40,888 bases of DNA from Candidatus Altimarinota bacterium (GCA_012031035.1 JAAUUT010000041.1:1-40888); one strand, 5' to 3'; numbered from the stretch's first letter, positions 25,762 to 34,832 are shown. Numbers and translations are program-made. Notes: generated by a model not told the origin, from the letters alone.

Positions 25762-26487
25762 TTAAGCTATTGCTTGCTGATAGCGCTTACTTACTTCATC
25801 CCAGTTAACAACATTCCACCATGTCTCTAAATATTTAGCGCGATCGTTTCTATATTTGAGATAGTAGGCGTGTTCCCAGACATCATTGCCCATAATCGGA
25901 TACATTCCCATCATCAAGGGGTTATCTTGATTCGGCATACCCATAATTTTTAATTGCTTGGTTTTATCGAGTGCTAACCAAGACCATCCACTCCCAAATT
26001 GTTTGCTACCAGCATCGTTAAAAGCGGTTTGAAATTCAGCAAAACTTCCAAAAGCATTTTCGATCGCTTTGGCAAGTTCTCCAGTGGGTTGACCGCCAGC
26101 ATTAGGAGCCATAATTTGCCAAAACAGGGTGTGATTGACATATCCGCCGCCATTATTACGTACGGTAGCTCGAATATCTTCTGGTAGGCTATCTAAATTG
26201 CTTATTATCTCCTCTGCGCTTTGGTTAGCTAATTGGGGATATTTATTAACAGCTTCATTAAATTTCGTGGTGTAAGCAACATAATGTTTATCGTGGTGAA
26301 ACCGCATAGTTTCCTCATCGATATAAGGTTCGAGAGCGTTATAAGCATAGGGAAGTTCTGCAACAGCAAAGGGTTTTTGTTCGCCTGCGGTTGCTTGAGC
26401 TAAGCCATTTTTGGGAAACAATCCGAGAGCGGCCGTACCACTCGTACATCCCAGTAAAACCAAAAAATTACGGCGATTGAGACTCAT
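25762..26487 (-). CDS. sodA: Exported manganese superoxide dismutase
   Basis: This enzyme converts superoxide to oxygen and peroxide. The N-terminus SLNRRNFLVLLGCTSGTAAL is a twin-arginine (Tat) signal; the Cys at position 14 could serve as a lipobox-like site. The mature domain begins at FAVAELPYAYNALEPYID. Metal ligands are visible: first His at about residue 64 (RFHHDKHY), His in NHTLFW, and Asp and His in NDVWEHAYYLKY. The segment GSGWSWLALD and PIMGNDVWEH favour the Mn rather than the Fe type. Length is 241 residues, usual for a SOD plus leader. It should act in the periplasm, at the outer face of the inner membrane or in the lumen. Confidence 0.9.
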   Translation of the reverse strand: MSLNRRNFLVLLGCTSGTAALGLFPKNGLAQATAGEQKPFAVAELPYAYNALEPYIDEETMRFHHDKHYVAYTTKFNEAVNKYPQLANQSAEEIISNLDSLPEDIRATVRNNGGGYVNHTLFWQIMAPNAGGQPTGELAKAIENAFGSFAEFQTAFNDAGSKQFGSGWSWLALDKTKQLKIMGMPNQDNPLMMGMYPIMGNDVWEHAYYLKYRNDRAKYLETWWNVVNWDEVSKRYQQAIA

Positions 26488-26535
26488 AAATTTAAAAATT
26501 TTTGCGTAGACAATTTTATACTTTATAGGGAATTA

Positions 26536-27039
26536 TCAAAGAATTCTCATTAAAATATCTTTCACAGTTGGCGGTAGCTGACGCATAATTTTCCCCTTCT
26601 CGCGATCGATGGCTACCAGAGTCACTCTTCCTGTTAAATATAGGTCTTTTTCTTGTAGCGCTTCAATTTTATAGTCCCAGTAAATTCTGACTCCAGTTAG
26701 CCCAATCGTGCGAGTTTTAACGATCGCAGTTTCTCCTAATCGCATGGCTCGATGATAGCGAACAGACATTTCGATTACGGGTAAATCGCAACCTAATTTG
26801 ACTAAATCGGCAAAATCTATTCCCATCGATCGCAAGCACTCGACTCGCGCCTCTTCCATCCAGGTAATATAAGTTCCATGCCAAACAACTCCGGCGTAAT
26901 CAGTATGATGGGGATGAGCGCGGACGGGATATTCAAACCAAGTTTCTGTATTGGTTCCTATTGAGTCATTGGTGGCGATCGCACTTGGGTTGGCGATAGA
27001 ATCGATCGCAGTTGTTGGTAATTGGGGAGTTTCGGACAT
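26536..27039 (-). CDS. Acyl-CoA thioesterase (4HBT/YbgC type, DHNA-CoA thioesterase-like)
   Basis: A hot-dog fold thioesterase. RAHPHHTDYAGVVWHGTYIT, then WMEEARVECLRSMG carries the catalytic Asp and the usual WHGxYxxWxEEAR pattern; DLPVIEMSVRYHRAMRLGE follows the core. In cyanobacteria relatives release 1,4-dihydroxy-2-naphthoate in phylloquinone synthesis, so that role is plausible, but general acyl-CoA thioesterases look similar. An N-terminal Thr/Ser/Asn-rich extension of about 35 residues precedes the domain. I choose the ATG at 27039 (TAGGA lies 4 bases upstream) rather than 27057, which would overlap the kinase end. The length is then 167 residues. Confidence 0.8.
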   Translation of the reverse strand: MSETPQLPTTAIDSIANPSAIATNDSIGTNTETWFEYPVRAHPHHTDYAGVVWHGTYITWMEEARVECLRSMGIDFADLVKLGCDLPVIEMSVRYHRAMRLGETAIVKTRTIGLTGVRIYWDYKIEALQEKDLYLTGRVTLVAIDREKGKIMRQLPPTVKDILMRIL

Positions 27040-27044
27040 CGTTC

Positions 27045-28332
27045 CTATTTTAAACAACGCTTCTGAAATTCTTCAGCTTGTTTGGGATCGGGAATTTTTT
27101 GAGCCAAAGCTTGCACGAATTCAGTCACGGACATGGTTGGGTTTTTATTTAACAACCGCTGGCAAATGATAGAAGCCATCGGCCCAATAAATTCAGCTAG
27201 TTCCTGCTGAGTGCGAGCAACAAAGCTCGGATCGAGTTTAGCACCTGTATTTGTCTTTTTATCCTCGCTCGGAATTTTGGGTGCTGATGTTGGTGGAGTC
27301 GTTTTAGGCATTAATTCGGTTGTTTTTGCGGCAAATGGGTCTCCTTTCGGTGCATTTGGCTTTTCTCGATCCGATACGGACGATGCCGAGTGTTTCATGC
27401 GCGAGTGGGGATCGGTTCCGTATAAGGTGCGATAGATTTCTTCTAATTCTTGCAAGATTATCTTCGCTGATTGAGGTCGCTGACTTGGTAAACGGGCCAT
27501 TAGGCGATCGAGAAAATCAGTAAAGATAGGTGAAAGCGAGGGAATAGCATCTCGCCAATTCAAATGGTCTACATAAGAATCGTAAAATTCGCTTGGATGT
27601 TTGCCTGTAATTAAGAAAACAAAGGTGCGTCCTAGCGCAAAGAAATCCGATTGAGGAACGGCTTGACCGTTGAGTTGTTCTAAGGGACTGTAACCCGCCG
27701 AAAAAAGACCCGTTACTTGTCCTTCAGAACGCTTCGACATATAGGTTTCCGTGACTTCTCGCGCCGTGCCAAAGTCAATTAATACTAACTGACCGTCCGC
27801 TCGAATCATAATATTAGAAGGTTTGATATCTCGATGGAAAAAGTTGCGATCGTGAATCTCTTTCAAAATTGAGACTAGTTGTATCATCCATTGAATCGCT
27901 CGTTTTTCAGTAATGCAAGAACCGCGACGAGTGATATATTCTTTAAGATCGAGTCCTTCAATTTTCTCCATCACCAAACAGTGCAGGGGATCGTTACTGT
28001 TATGAGGATAGTAGGTAAAATAAGCATCCGGTTCGATTTTGGGAATGCCGGGATGGTTTAATTTAGATAAGAATTGAGCTTCTCTTTGAAAAAGCTCCAC
28101 ATATTTGGGATGGTTGTAGGTTAGAATTTTTAAGACTTTTAGATTGCTTTGACTGTCCTGCCAAGCTTGGGAATCTCTTACCTCATAGGTTTTGCCAAAT
28201 CCCCCTCCCCCCCAATTGTTGCATGACGCGATAACGCCCTTCTAGCAGTAACTCAGAGCCACAGCTTGTACAAAAAAGTAAGGTATCTTGATTTTGAGGA
28301 TTAGGACAACGAGGATTAATGCAAAGGCTCAT
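27045..28332 (-). pseudogene. Ser/Thr protein kinase with 4-Cys prefix, frameshifted (possible sequence error)
   Basis: A eukaryotic-type kinase of about 428 residues when repaired. From the ATG at 28332 the first frame gives a zinc-ribbon-like 4-Cys prefix, SLCINPRCPNPQNQDTLLFC then TSCGSELL, leading to GRYRVMQQLGG and then a premature TGA. The next frame supplies the rest of the glycine loop (GGGFGKTYE), KVLK, the catalytic HRDIKPSNIMIRADGQLVLI with DFG, and the GYSPLEQLNG activation segment. The C-terminal tail (ELAEFIGPMASIICQRLLNK) is a separate small domain seen in cyanobacterial kinases. One extra base in the seven-C run at 28207-28213 (G on the coding strand) explains the shift; six would restore GGGGFG. 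Confidence 0.82.
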
Positions 28333-28648
28333 CCGAGTTTGGGGGTAAAATCAGATCGGTAATTTAAATTTCCTTATAACTTCTAGGGTACTTTTCTTCG
28401 CTGAATCTGCGATCGCTTAAGTAACCTCGACTATTCTATTTTCTCCGACATAAAAGTAAATTGTCACTCGATTTCAGTGGACAGCTACCAATTACTGGTA
28501 CATTTTCTGGAAATTAAATATTTAACATTTACAAAAATAAATAATTAGCAAAGAATTTTTACTATCTATTTCTGTTGTTTTTACCAGTTTCTGTTAATGT
28601 GTAAACCGATCGCGTTACCTTAAAAACAATTCTTCTCGAACTTAGGTG
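28333..28648. other. Divergent intergenic region, kinase / membrane protein
   Basis: 316 bases between divergent genes. It contains A/T-rich sequence with one HIP1-type site (TGCGATCGCT). I see no ORF, hairpin or RNA gene. Confidence 0.35.
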
Positions 28649-29128
28649 ATGAATCGCTCTAAAGTTAAACTATCTCCACCGCGCGGCGGAGGTTATGTAC
28701 CTTACTCAAGCACTTCAAACAAAAAGACCCTAATTATAACGGTTAGCTTGGCTTGGATTTTAGGAAGCTTGGCTTTAGGTTGGGGGATACTATTTTTGGG
28801 TGGAGTAGTAACTCTGGGAGGCGTTCCCGCTTTTATTGTTGGCAAGTTTTTAAAAGATCCTACTGCTGTAGGTGCTTTTTTTGCAGGAGATCGAGTGAAA
28901 CTCCATCAACGCCTTGAGGAATTAGGCATTGAGGAAGAAATAAAAGCTTATTATCGTCCTCATATGCCCGATGAAGTAAGACTCGATTGGTATATTCATC
29001 AACTTCTTTACGATCGGACTGGTTATATTGGTAATAACTATTCGGTAACGCCGCAAGGAAATTTAGTCTTAAAAACATCAGGTGAGATAAGACTTAGACA
29101 AGAACTACAAGAAAGAAATCGTTTTTGA
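28649..29128 (+). CDS. Hypothetical membrane protein
   Basis: A 159-residue protein from the ATG at 28649 (a GTG immediately before could also start it). The N-terminus is basic and Gly/Pro-rich (VKLSPPRGGGYVPYSS). Two closely spaced hydrophobic helices lie at about residues 28-66 (TLIITVSLAWILGSLALGWG, then ILFLGGVVTLGGVPAF), followed by a charged cytoplasmic-looking domain (HQRLEELGIEEEIKAYYRPH). I do not recognise the family; the length and plan are typical of cyanobacterial small membrane proteins. Confidence 0.65.
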   Translation: MNRSKVKLSPPRGGGYVPYSSTSNKKTLIITVSLAWILGSLALGWGILFLGGVVTLGGVPAFIVGKFLKDPTAVGAFFAGDRVKLHQRLEELGIEEEIKAYYRPHMPDEVRLDWYIHQLLYDRTGYIGNNYSVTPQGNLVLKTSGEIRLRQELQERNRF

Positions 29129-29532
29129 ATACTGATAATTAAATCTTAAAATATTCAAAAACAAACGAGCCTGAAATCAATCAAAAAGAAACTATCATAT
29201 CTAATACACTATCTCCAATCAGTTTTCAAGAACACAAAAAGGACTTAATAAATCTCGTCGTAAAAAATTACAATTTAATCGAATTACTCGTTTCAAAAAG
29301 ACAATGAGAAACCATTCAAAAATTCGAGGTAAAAAAGCTAGAAGACATTCTCAGCTTTATCTATATTAAAATAACTTACTTGCTCTCTTATCCTTTTCTT
29401 TATTTCTGTGTGAGATTTTAGAACAAACTATATTGTTAGGATAGCTTTTTGCTAAGAATAATTACTGAATGTTAAGAAAAACCTCAAATAAAAGAATAGC
29501 TGACCTATACTAAAAAGTTACAGTTTAGTCGG
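29129..29532. other. A/T-rich intergenic region with a possible gene relic
   Basis: About 400 bases between codirectional genes. One frame (29143 to about 29240, no start codon), followed by a second frame to a stop at 29367-29369, encodes a Lys/Arg-rich peptide. Joining them needs one A added to the A5 run at 29236-29240. See the separate relic entry. Apart from this I see no hairpin or RNA gene. Confidence 0.4.
29143..29369 (+). pseudogene. Possible relic encoding a basic peptide
   Basis: Joined across a one-base shift in the A5 run at 29236-29240, the two frames give about 75 residues without a start codon, ending in RFKKTMRNHSKIRGKKARRH and SQLYLY. The end is strongly basic. No family is recognised, and chance open frame in A/T-rich DNA is possible. 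Confidence 0.2.
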
Positions 29533-30417
29533 ATGGAAATGCTCATGGCAAGAAAAAAACGGAAGGTAACAGAGCGATATTTAGATACTAAATCTAAGCT
29601 ATTAGTTCAGGAAAAAAGTACAACCACTTTAGAAAATGCCACGCAGATTGCCATCGAAAATCATCTGCAAAATGCTGCGATCGCGATAAAACCTCTAGAA
29701 CAAATTAATAATAGTTCTTCAGAAAAATCTAAAGACTCGGCTACAGTATCTTTAGAAACTTATCATTCTCTTCAACAACAATTAGAAAAAAAAGAGCGAC
29801 AGTTAGAAAAAATACAAGAGCAAGCTAAGGAACAAGAAGAAACCCTTAATTCTCTTCAGAAAAAAGTAGATAAAAAAGATAAGCAAATCAAAGAGCTACA
29901 AGAGCAAACTGAGGAACAAACTAAAATTCATCAAACCCTGCAAAAGAAAGTAGAAAAGAGAGACAAACAAATTGCAGAAAAAATTGATGACTATAAAGCA
30001 CTTGAGAAGCAAAATGAAAAAAAAGACCGAGAAATTTTAGAATTACAAGCTCAGATTACCGAACAATCTAAGCTTACTCAAACTCTTCAGTTGCGATCGC
30101 GCGACCAAAATCAAAAAATTACCTTTTTACAAGATCGAGCAAACCAACAAACAAAAACTAATCAAACGCTTCAACAACAATTAGAGACTAGAAAAAACGA
30201 AATCGAACGATTAAAAGCTCAATTAGAAAAACAAGCTAATCACCTCGAAGAACAAACAAAAAACTGTCAAACGCTTCAACAACAATTAAGCGAGCAAGAA
30301 AACAGTTATTTACACCTGAAACAAGAACATCAAAAACAAATTGCCGGACACAATAGTCTGGATGCGATCGCAAATATACATCTAAATAAATGGCGCAAGA
30401 ACTATTTTTCTAATTAA
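29533..30417 (+). CDS. Coiled-coil protein, hypothetical
   Basis: A 294-residue, extremely polar protein. The N-terminus is basic (ARKKRKVTERYLD). From about residue 75 to 270 it is an unbroken heptad-type coiled coil rich in Glu, Gln and Lys (LQQQLEKKERQLEKIQEQAK, EEQTKIHQTLQKKVEKRDKQ, QQQLETRKNEIERLKAQLEK), with an internal repeat of about 35 residues around LQ(K/Q)x(V/L)E. There is no membrane helix. Starts at 29533 or at the third ATG at 29545 are both possible. A structural or filament-forming role is likely but the function is unknown. Confidence 0.7.
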   Translation: MEMLMARKKRKVTERYLDTKSKLLVQEKSTTTLENATQIAIENHLQNAAIAIKPLEQINNSSSEKSKDSATVSLETYHSLQQQLEKKERQLEKIQEQAKEQEETLNSLQKKVDKKDKQIKELQEQTEEQTKIHQTLQKKVEKRDKQIAEKIDDYKALEKQNEKKDREILELQAQITEQSKLTQTLQLRSRDQNQKITFLQDRANQQTKTNQTLQQQLETRKNEIERLKAQLEKQANHLEEQTKNCQTLQQQLSEQENSYLHLKQEHQKQIAGHNSLDAIANIHLNKWRKNYFSN

Positions 30418-30441
30418 ATTTGAAGAACTAAAAAAGGAGAA

Positions 30442-30520
30442 ATCCCCCCTTGGTAAGGGGAGCCAGTGCGGTCTTGGGGTCTCCCCAAGTAAAGCACCTG
30501 GCGTGGGATAAAGGGGGGTA
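30442..30520. repeat. Nested foldback repeat between convergent genes
   Basis: Three nested inverted repeats: outer CCCCCCTT (30444-30451) with AAGGGGGG (30511-30518), middle GCCAGTGC with GCACCTGGC (one bulge), and inner CTTGGGG with CCCCAAG around TCT. It lies between the convergent coiled-coil and tandem-repeat protein genes, where it may end transcription in both directions. Its CCCCCTTGGTA(A)GGGG core is shared with the insertion in the chelatase gene. Confidence 0.8.
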
Positions 30521-30527
30521 AAAACCG

Positions 30528-33500
30528 CTATGAAATCCAACTAAAACCAGTAACGGCTAAAACACCTGCGATCGCAGAGGCGGCCAAAGAAACAAACGCC
30601 GTGCGAACGAGCCACCAAGCTGCATCTGCAACAATTTTTTTAGTTTGAATGGCTTCTTTTTTCGCTTGCTCTTTAATAGCATTGAGACGCTTGCTAACTT
30701 CCTGTTGGATGCGTTCGGTGCGACTCAGGACGCTATCTCGTGCCGCTTCGATGCGATCGACAATGCGATTGGCTTCCTCTTCTGAAATATCCTCGCGAGA
30801 AGAGATAAGCGCGACTAAAGTATCGCGGTCGAATTGGGATAAGCGATCGCGCAACGCTTCAAATCCTGCTTGTGGATCGTCAAACAATGTAGCAAAGTCT
30901 TGCTGAATACCTTCATAGTTCAATTCAGGACGATCGAGCGAATTGAGATAGGTGCGAACGTTTCCAAAAATCCCATCGATCGCCGATTGTACCCTTTGCT
31001 TGACTTGTTCGTATTGTTGAACGATTCCATCGCGAGTTGATTCAATGCGATCGACAATTTGATTAGCTTCTTCTTCGGAAATATCCTCGCGTTGAGAAAG
31101 CAAAGCTACCATCGTAGAGCGATCGAATTTAGAGATGCGATCGCCTAAAGAACTAACGCCAGAACGCGGATCTTGCAACAACAATTGTAAGTCGCGCTTG
31201 ATGGCTTCGGGGTTGAGTTCTTCTTTGTTGGTATTGCGCAAGTAGTTTTCCAGAGTAGCTTCAAAATCCGAAACTCTTTGAACAGTACGATTTGCCAAGC
31301 GTCGAGGCGCTTTGACAATATTGTCAATTGCCGATTGAACGCGATCGATAAGGCGATTCACGTCTTCTTCGCTTAAATCTCCTCGCTGAGTTAGTAATGT
31401 CACTAACGTTTCTCGGTCTACTTGAGAGAGGCGATCGCGCAATGCTAAAGCACCTTCTTTAGGATCGCTGAGTAAAGTTTCTAGATCGCGCTGAATTCCT
31501 TGCGGATCGAGTTCTTCGAGGTTAGTATCGCGCAGATATTGAGCGATCGCTTTTGTCGTCTCCTCGTAACGCTGTTTTGCCGTATCCGCCACTTGTTGCG
31601 GCGCTTGAAGAATGCGATCGCGTACCGAAAGCGCGCGATCGATAATTTGGTTGACTTGCTCCTCGCTGAGATCTTGGCGTTGAGAGAGAAATGCAACTAA
31701 AGTATCGCGATCGAATTGAGAAAGGCGATCTCGTAAAGCAGCAAATCCCGCTTGTGGGTCTTCAAAAATCATCCCCAACTCGCGCTCAATCGCGTCTGGG
31801 TTAAGTTCTTCTTTATTGGTATTGCGCAGATAATCTTCAACTCGTTGGCGCAGTTCGTTAGCTCTGGTTTTAGCTTGTTCTTGCAACTCTCTGGCACGAT
31901 TGAGGATGTTATCGCGGGTACGCTCCAATTGGCTAACAATATTGTTAGCTTCCTCTTGTGAGATGTCATCCCGTTGTCCGAGTAATTGCACCAATGTATC
32001 GCGATCGAATTGCGAGAAGCGATTTTGCAAATCTTCAATAGAAGCGTTGGGATCTTCCAATAAACTTGACAAATCGCGCTCGATCGCGTCGGGATTTAAC
32101 TCTTCTTTACCCGTCGAACGAAGATAATTTTCCAGACGATTGCGCAGATCTTCTTTTTGCTCGCTTCCTTGCGCATCCCGAACCATTTGTAAAACGTCTT
32201 GACGAATACGCTCTAATTGTTCAGAAATTTCTTGAATTCTCTCTTGGCTGAGGTCGCCACGTCGTTCGAGCAACCCTACGAATTTTTCTTGGCTGAGTCC
32301 CTCTAATTGCCGTCTCATATTACTGGGAGCGGCATCGCGATCCAAAAGGACTTCATAGAATTCATTTTGAACGGTGATAGGGTTGAAATGCCAGTGGAAA
32401 GATTTTAAGAGGTAATCTTCGACATCAGATTGCAGTGCGCCTTGAGGCTGTCCTGGCAAGCTTTCTGTCACCTGTTGAGTCGCTTTAGTGCTGAGTTGTT
32501 TGAGTTGCAAAGTAATTTTGTCGATATCGACTTCCTGCACTTTCTCTTTAAGCGTTTGCAGTTGCTCGGTAATTTTTTGAACATCGACATCTGATAAATT
32601 GACTCGATCCAATACGCCTGTCGCAGCAGCACCTAAGCCATATTGAATTGCTTGCTGCATCAGTCCATTCCCTTTTTGACCGTTGCTACCTCCCACTGTT
32701 ACTAGTTTTTGAAGCTGTTCGCCTAAGTTTTCCGATTTCAGTTGTTCTGGGGTAGCTTGTTTGAGTAAATTAATTACTTGGTCGGTGGGGTTTTTGCGGT
32801 TTGAAACTTGTTTCCACGCGCCTTCGAGTTGGTCGGCGATTTGTTCGACTTCTTCTTTTGAAAAGTCGCTGCGAGAGCTAATTAAATCGACAAATGTTTG
32901 ACGATTGATGTTGCTTAATACGTCGCTATCGGCAAGCGATTGCACGTCAACATCTTTAAGAAGGCGATCGAATTGAGAGCGAATATCTTTAAGATCGAGT
33001 CTGGGTAATTGCAGAGTTGCGATAGAGTTTCTTAGCGAATTAGTAAGACCTTCTGGATCTAAACCCGAAGTCAGTTCTCGACGCACTGCGGCAGTAATAT
33101 CCTCAACGGTAGAGATCGTTTGTTGTCTGGCGACATTAGCGCCAACGACACCCGTTGCCGCTCCCATCAGTCCTTGTAAACTAGAAGTGACAGTGCTAAT
33201 AACCGAACCCAACAAGGAACCCACTGCTTGCGATCCAATCCAGGTTACAACGGTGAAATAGGTAGACCAGATGACGACACCGAGAATGGCTCCATATAGA
33301 GCGCTTTCGATTAAACTCAGCTTAACTGCCAAAAAACTTGCAGCAAATAAAGCAATACTAGAGGTAACTAGCGCCCAGGCTCCTATTTTCGCTTCAACCA
33401 AGCGAATTTGTTTGCCTATGGTGTCTGTATCGTCATCGGCGACTTCTGCACCCGAAGAAATGCCAGCAGCAATTGAGAAATTAGTCAATAACAATTGAAA

Positions 33501-33665
33501 AGCAAATGCCATTAAGACACCTGCTAACAATGCCACCAAAAATTTAGTTCCAGAGAAGGTGAGATCTCCATCTAAAACGGGTGCGGCGACGGGTGCGGGT
33601 GCAGGTGCAACATTTCTGCCGCGTAAAAGATAGGTTTGTAAGAGAATTGTCGTATTTACAAACAT
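30528..33665 (-). CDS. Large membrane protein with six ~95-residue tandem repeats
   Basis: About 1,045 residues from the ATG at 33665; the frame is open to a TTG at 33728, but that part is repeat-derived. The N-terminus has a Pro/Ala stretch (APAPAPVAAPVLDGDL) and three hydrophobic helices (FLVALLAGVLMAFAFQLLL, ALVTSSIALFAASFLAV, LYGAILGVVIWSTYFTVV). Then come one half repeat and six full repeats. Each repeat has a YLRNTNKEELNPDAIERDL-like part, a DPQAGFEALRDRLSQFDRD-like part and an EDISEEEANQIVDRIE-like helix. A last hydrophobic helix (AFVSLAASAIAGVLAVTGF) closes the protein. All repeats are helical and charged. I know of no function. It is last in a minus-strand row with the DUF protein and lipoprotein. 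Confidence 0.75.
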   Translation of the reverse strand: MFVNTTILLQTYLLRGRNVAPAPAPVAAPVLDGDLTFSGTKFLVALLAGVLMAFAFQLLLTNFSIAAGISSGAEVADDDTDTIGKQIRLVEAKIGAWALVTSSIALFAASFLAVKLSLIESALYGAILGVVIWSTYFTVVTWIGSQAVGSLLGSVISTVTSSLQGLMGAATGVVGANVARQQTISTVEDITAAVRRELTSGLDPEGLTNSLRNSIATLQLPRLDLKDIRSQFDRLLKDVDVQSLADSDVLSNINRQTFVDLISSRSDFSKEEVEQIADQLEGAWKQVSNRKNPTDQVINLLKQATPEQLKSENLGEQLQKLVTVGGSNGQKGNGLMQQAIQYGLGAAATGVLDRVNLSDVDVQKITEQLQTLKEKVQEVDIDKITLQLKQLSTKATQQVTESLPGQPQGALQSDVEDYLLKSFHWHFNPITVQNEFYEVLLDRDAAPSNMRRQLEGLSQEKFVGLLERRGDLSQERIQEISEQLERIRQDVLQMVRDAQGSEQKEDLRNRLENYLRSTGKEELNPDAIERDLSSLLEDPNASIEDLQNRFSQFDRDTLVQLLGQRDDISQEEANNIVSQLERTRDNILNRARELQEQAKTRANELRQRVEDYLRNTNKEELNPDAIERELGMIFEDPQAGFAALRDRLSQFDRDTLVAFLSQRQDLSEEQVNQIIDRALSVRDRILQAPQQVADTAKQRYEETTKAIAQYLRDTNLEELDPQGIQRDLETLLSDPKEGALALRDRLSQVDRETLVTLLTQRGDLSEEDVNRLIDRVQSAIDNIVKAPRRLANRTVQRVSDFEATLENYLRNTNKEELNPEAIKRDLQLLLQDPRSGVSSLGDRISKFDRSTMVALLSQREDISEEEANQIVDRIESTRDGIVQQYEQVKQRVQSAIDGIFGNVRTYLNSLDRPELNYEGIQQDFATLFDDPQAGFEALRDRLSQFDRDTLVALISSREDISEEEANRIVDRIEAARDSVLSRTERIQQEVSKRLNAIKEQAKKEAIQTKKIVADAAWWLVRTAFVSLAASAIAGVLAVTGFSWIS

Positions 33666-33705
33666 AATTTGTTTTTGTGTTTTGGAGTGAACTAAAGAAT
33701 CAAGA

Positions 33706-33738
33706 TGTTGGGTTTTGCTATCGCTCAACCCAACCTAC
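33706..33738. repeat. Palindromic repeat of the TGTTGGGTT/AACCCAAC type
   Basis: TGTTGGGTT and AACCCAACCTAC form the ends of a 33-base foldback, a widespread cyanobacterial intergenic repeat as I recall. It lies about 40 bases upstream of the ATG of the large repeat protein, so it may sit in its 5' leader. Confidence 0.75.
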
Positions 33739-33831
33739 AATTTCAAACAGTTGTATGAGTTTGGCAATAATGCTGCCAAACCCATACCAATCAATTATCT
33801 GAAGCTATAAAGCGTTGCTAAAACGCAATAA

Positions 33832-34353
33832 TTATTTGCGTCCGTGTAACCATTTAGCAGCGATCGCGCCTAAAACTGCCCCAACAACAGGATTGCTGAG
33901 GAACTTAAGAATTGCAGGCTGTTCTGCCATCACTTCGCGGAAAATGTCGGGATGGTTGTGATAGGTAAAGGATGCCAGTTTGCTGACATCATCGGCAGTC
34001 ATCCGACTGGGATGATGGGTGGAAAGACCTAAGCGACTCTCTAAATCGCGATCGCTGAGTCCTCTTTCTTTGAGGTGCTTAAAAAACGCTCTCGACACGT
34101 CATCGCGTTCGTGGGGGTCGATTTGGGCGATCGCTTTTTGCAATTCGGGTTCCATCTGAGAGGGAGGAATGCGATCGTGATTCAACGAACGACCGAATAA
34201 TTGACGGCGTTCTTCATGAGAAGATCGTTGAGCAAAATCGTCAAAGTTTTGATACTCTTGTTCTGGATCGGTCGAGACATCATCGAGAGATTCAGTATTT
34301 CCTTGTGCTAAATCTCTCATCACTTGACGCTTATATTCTTCGCTGCTAGGCAT
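33832..34353 (-). CDS. Hypothetical protein with C-terminal hydrophobic segment
   Basis: A 173-residue charged protein; ribosome site AGGAGA is 7 bases before the ATG. The first ~120 residues are acidic and rich in Arg, Asp and Gln (VMRDLAQGNTESLDDVST, LDDVSTDPEQEYQNFDDFAQ). The C-terminus carries FLSNPVVGAVLGAIAAKWLH, probably a Gly/Ala-rich membrane-anchoring helix. The family is unknown to me. It is 41 bases downstream of the lipoprotein gene and likely cotranscribed with it. Confidence 0.65.
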   Translation of the reverse strand: MPSSEEYKRQVMRDLAQGNTESLDDVSTDPEQEYQNFDDFAQRSSHEERRQLFGRSLNHDRIPPSQMEPELQKAIAQIDPHERDDVSRAFFKHLKERGLSDRDLESRLGLSTHHPSRMTADDVSKLASFTYHNHPDIFREVMAEQPAILKFLSNPVVGAVLGAIAAKWLHGRK

Positions 34354-34394
34354 TTGTTATCTCCTGTGTTTTTAAATTCGCTTCAATCCAACGT

Positions 34395-34832
34395 TTACTT
34401 GTATTCGATTTGATTGGTTTGTACGTCGTATTTCGCCGTCAAAATCAGTTGTTTGTCAGGCGCATACATCAAAATAGTTAAGTCTTGGTTTGGGAAATTT
34501 TTATGAAAACCTTGTGTTAACGATTTGGCGAGCGATCGCACTTCGTTAGGACGAACTTGTGGCGTAATGACAACCCCTAATTTGTTGTTGTCGCGCACGT
34601 AGGCATCCTTAACCAACCCTTGACCCGTTTGCACTACCCAATCGCCAAAACTTTGTCCGGCGGTGGTGCTACCGCGTTCTAGCTGCGCGTATTCTTGAGT
34701 GTGACTAACTCCTGGAAGTGCGTTAGGCGGTTGTTTGGCTTGCACGCCAGCACTACAAGCGACAGTTGTCGTTAATACTAAAATTAAAGCAAAAGTTGTT
34801 AAAATTTTCCGAAATTGCTGAAAAACTGCCAT
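34395..34832 (-). CDS. Putative lipoprotein, hypothetical
   Basis: A 145-residue protein with a signal peptide ILTTFALILVLTTTVACSAG; the Cys in TVAC could be lipidated, although the -3 residue is Thr rather than Leu. The mature part contains LGVVITPQVRPNEVRSLAKS and ANYDVQT-like ends (TAKYDVQTNQIEYK). No catalytic motif is evident. It probably sits on a membrane of the envelope. It lies between the PRC/AvaK gene and the DUF protein, all on the minus strand. Confidence 0.7.
   Translation of the reverse strand: MAVFQQFRKILTTFALILVLTTTVACSAGVQAKQPPNALPGVSHTQEYAQLERGSTTAGQSFGDWVVQTGQGLVKDAYVRDNNKLGVVITPQVRPNEVRSLAKSLTQGFHKNFPNQDLTILMYAPDKQLILTAKYDVQTNQIEYK

Noticed and set aside
31752..32251. 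Short ORFs antisense to the tandem-repeat protein
   Set aside because: They mirror the repeated coding sequence and recur with its period.
30528..33665. Major facilitator transporter
   Set aside because: Only three N-terminal helices and one C-terminal helix are present; the rest is charged helical repeats.
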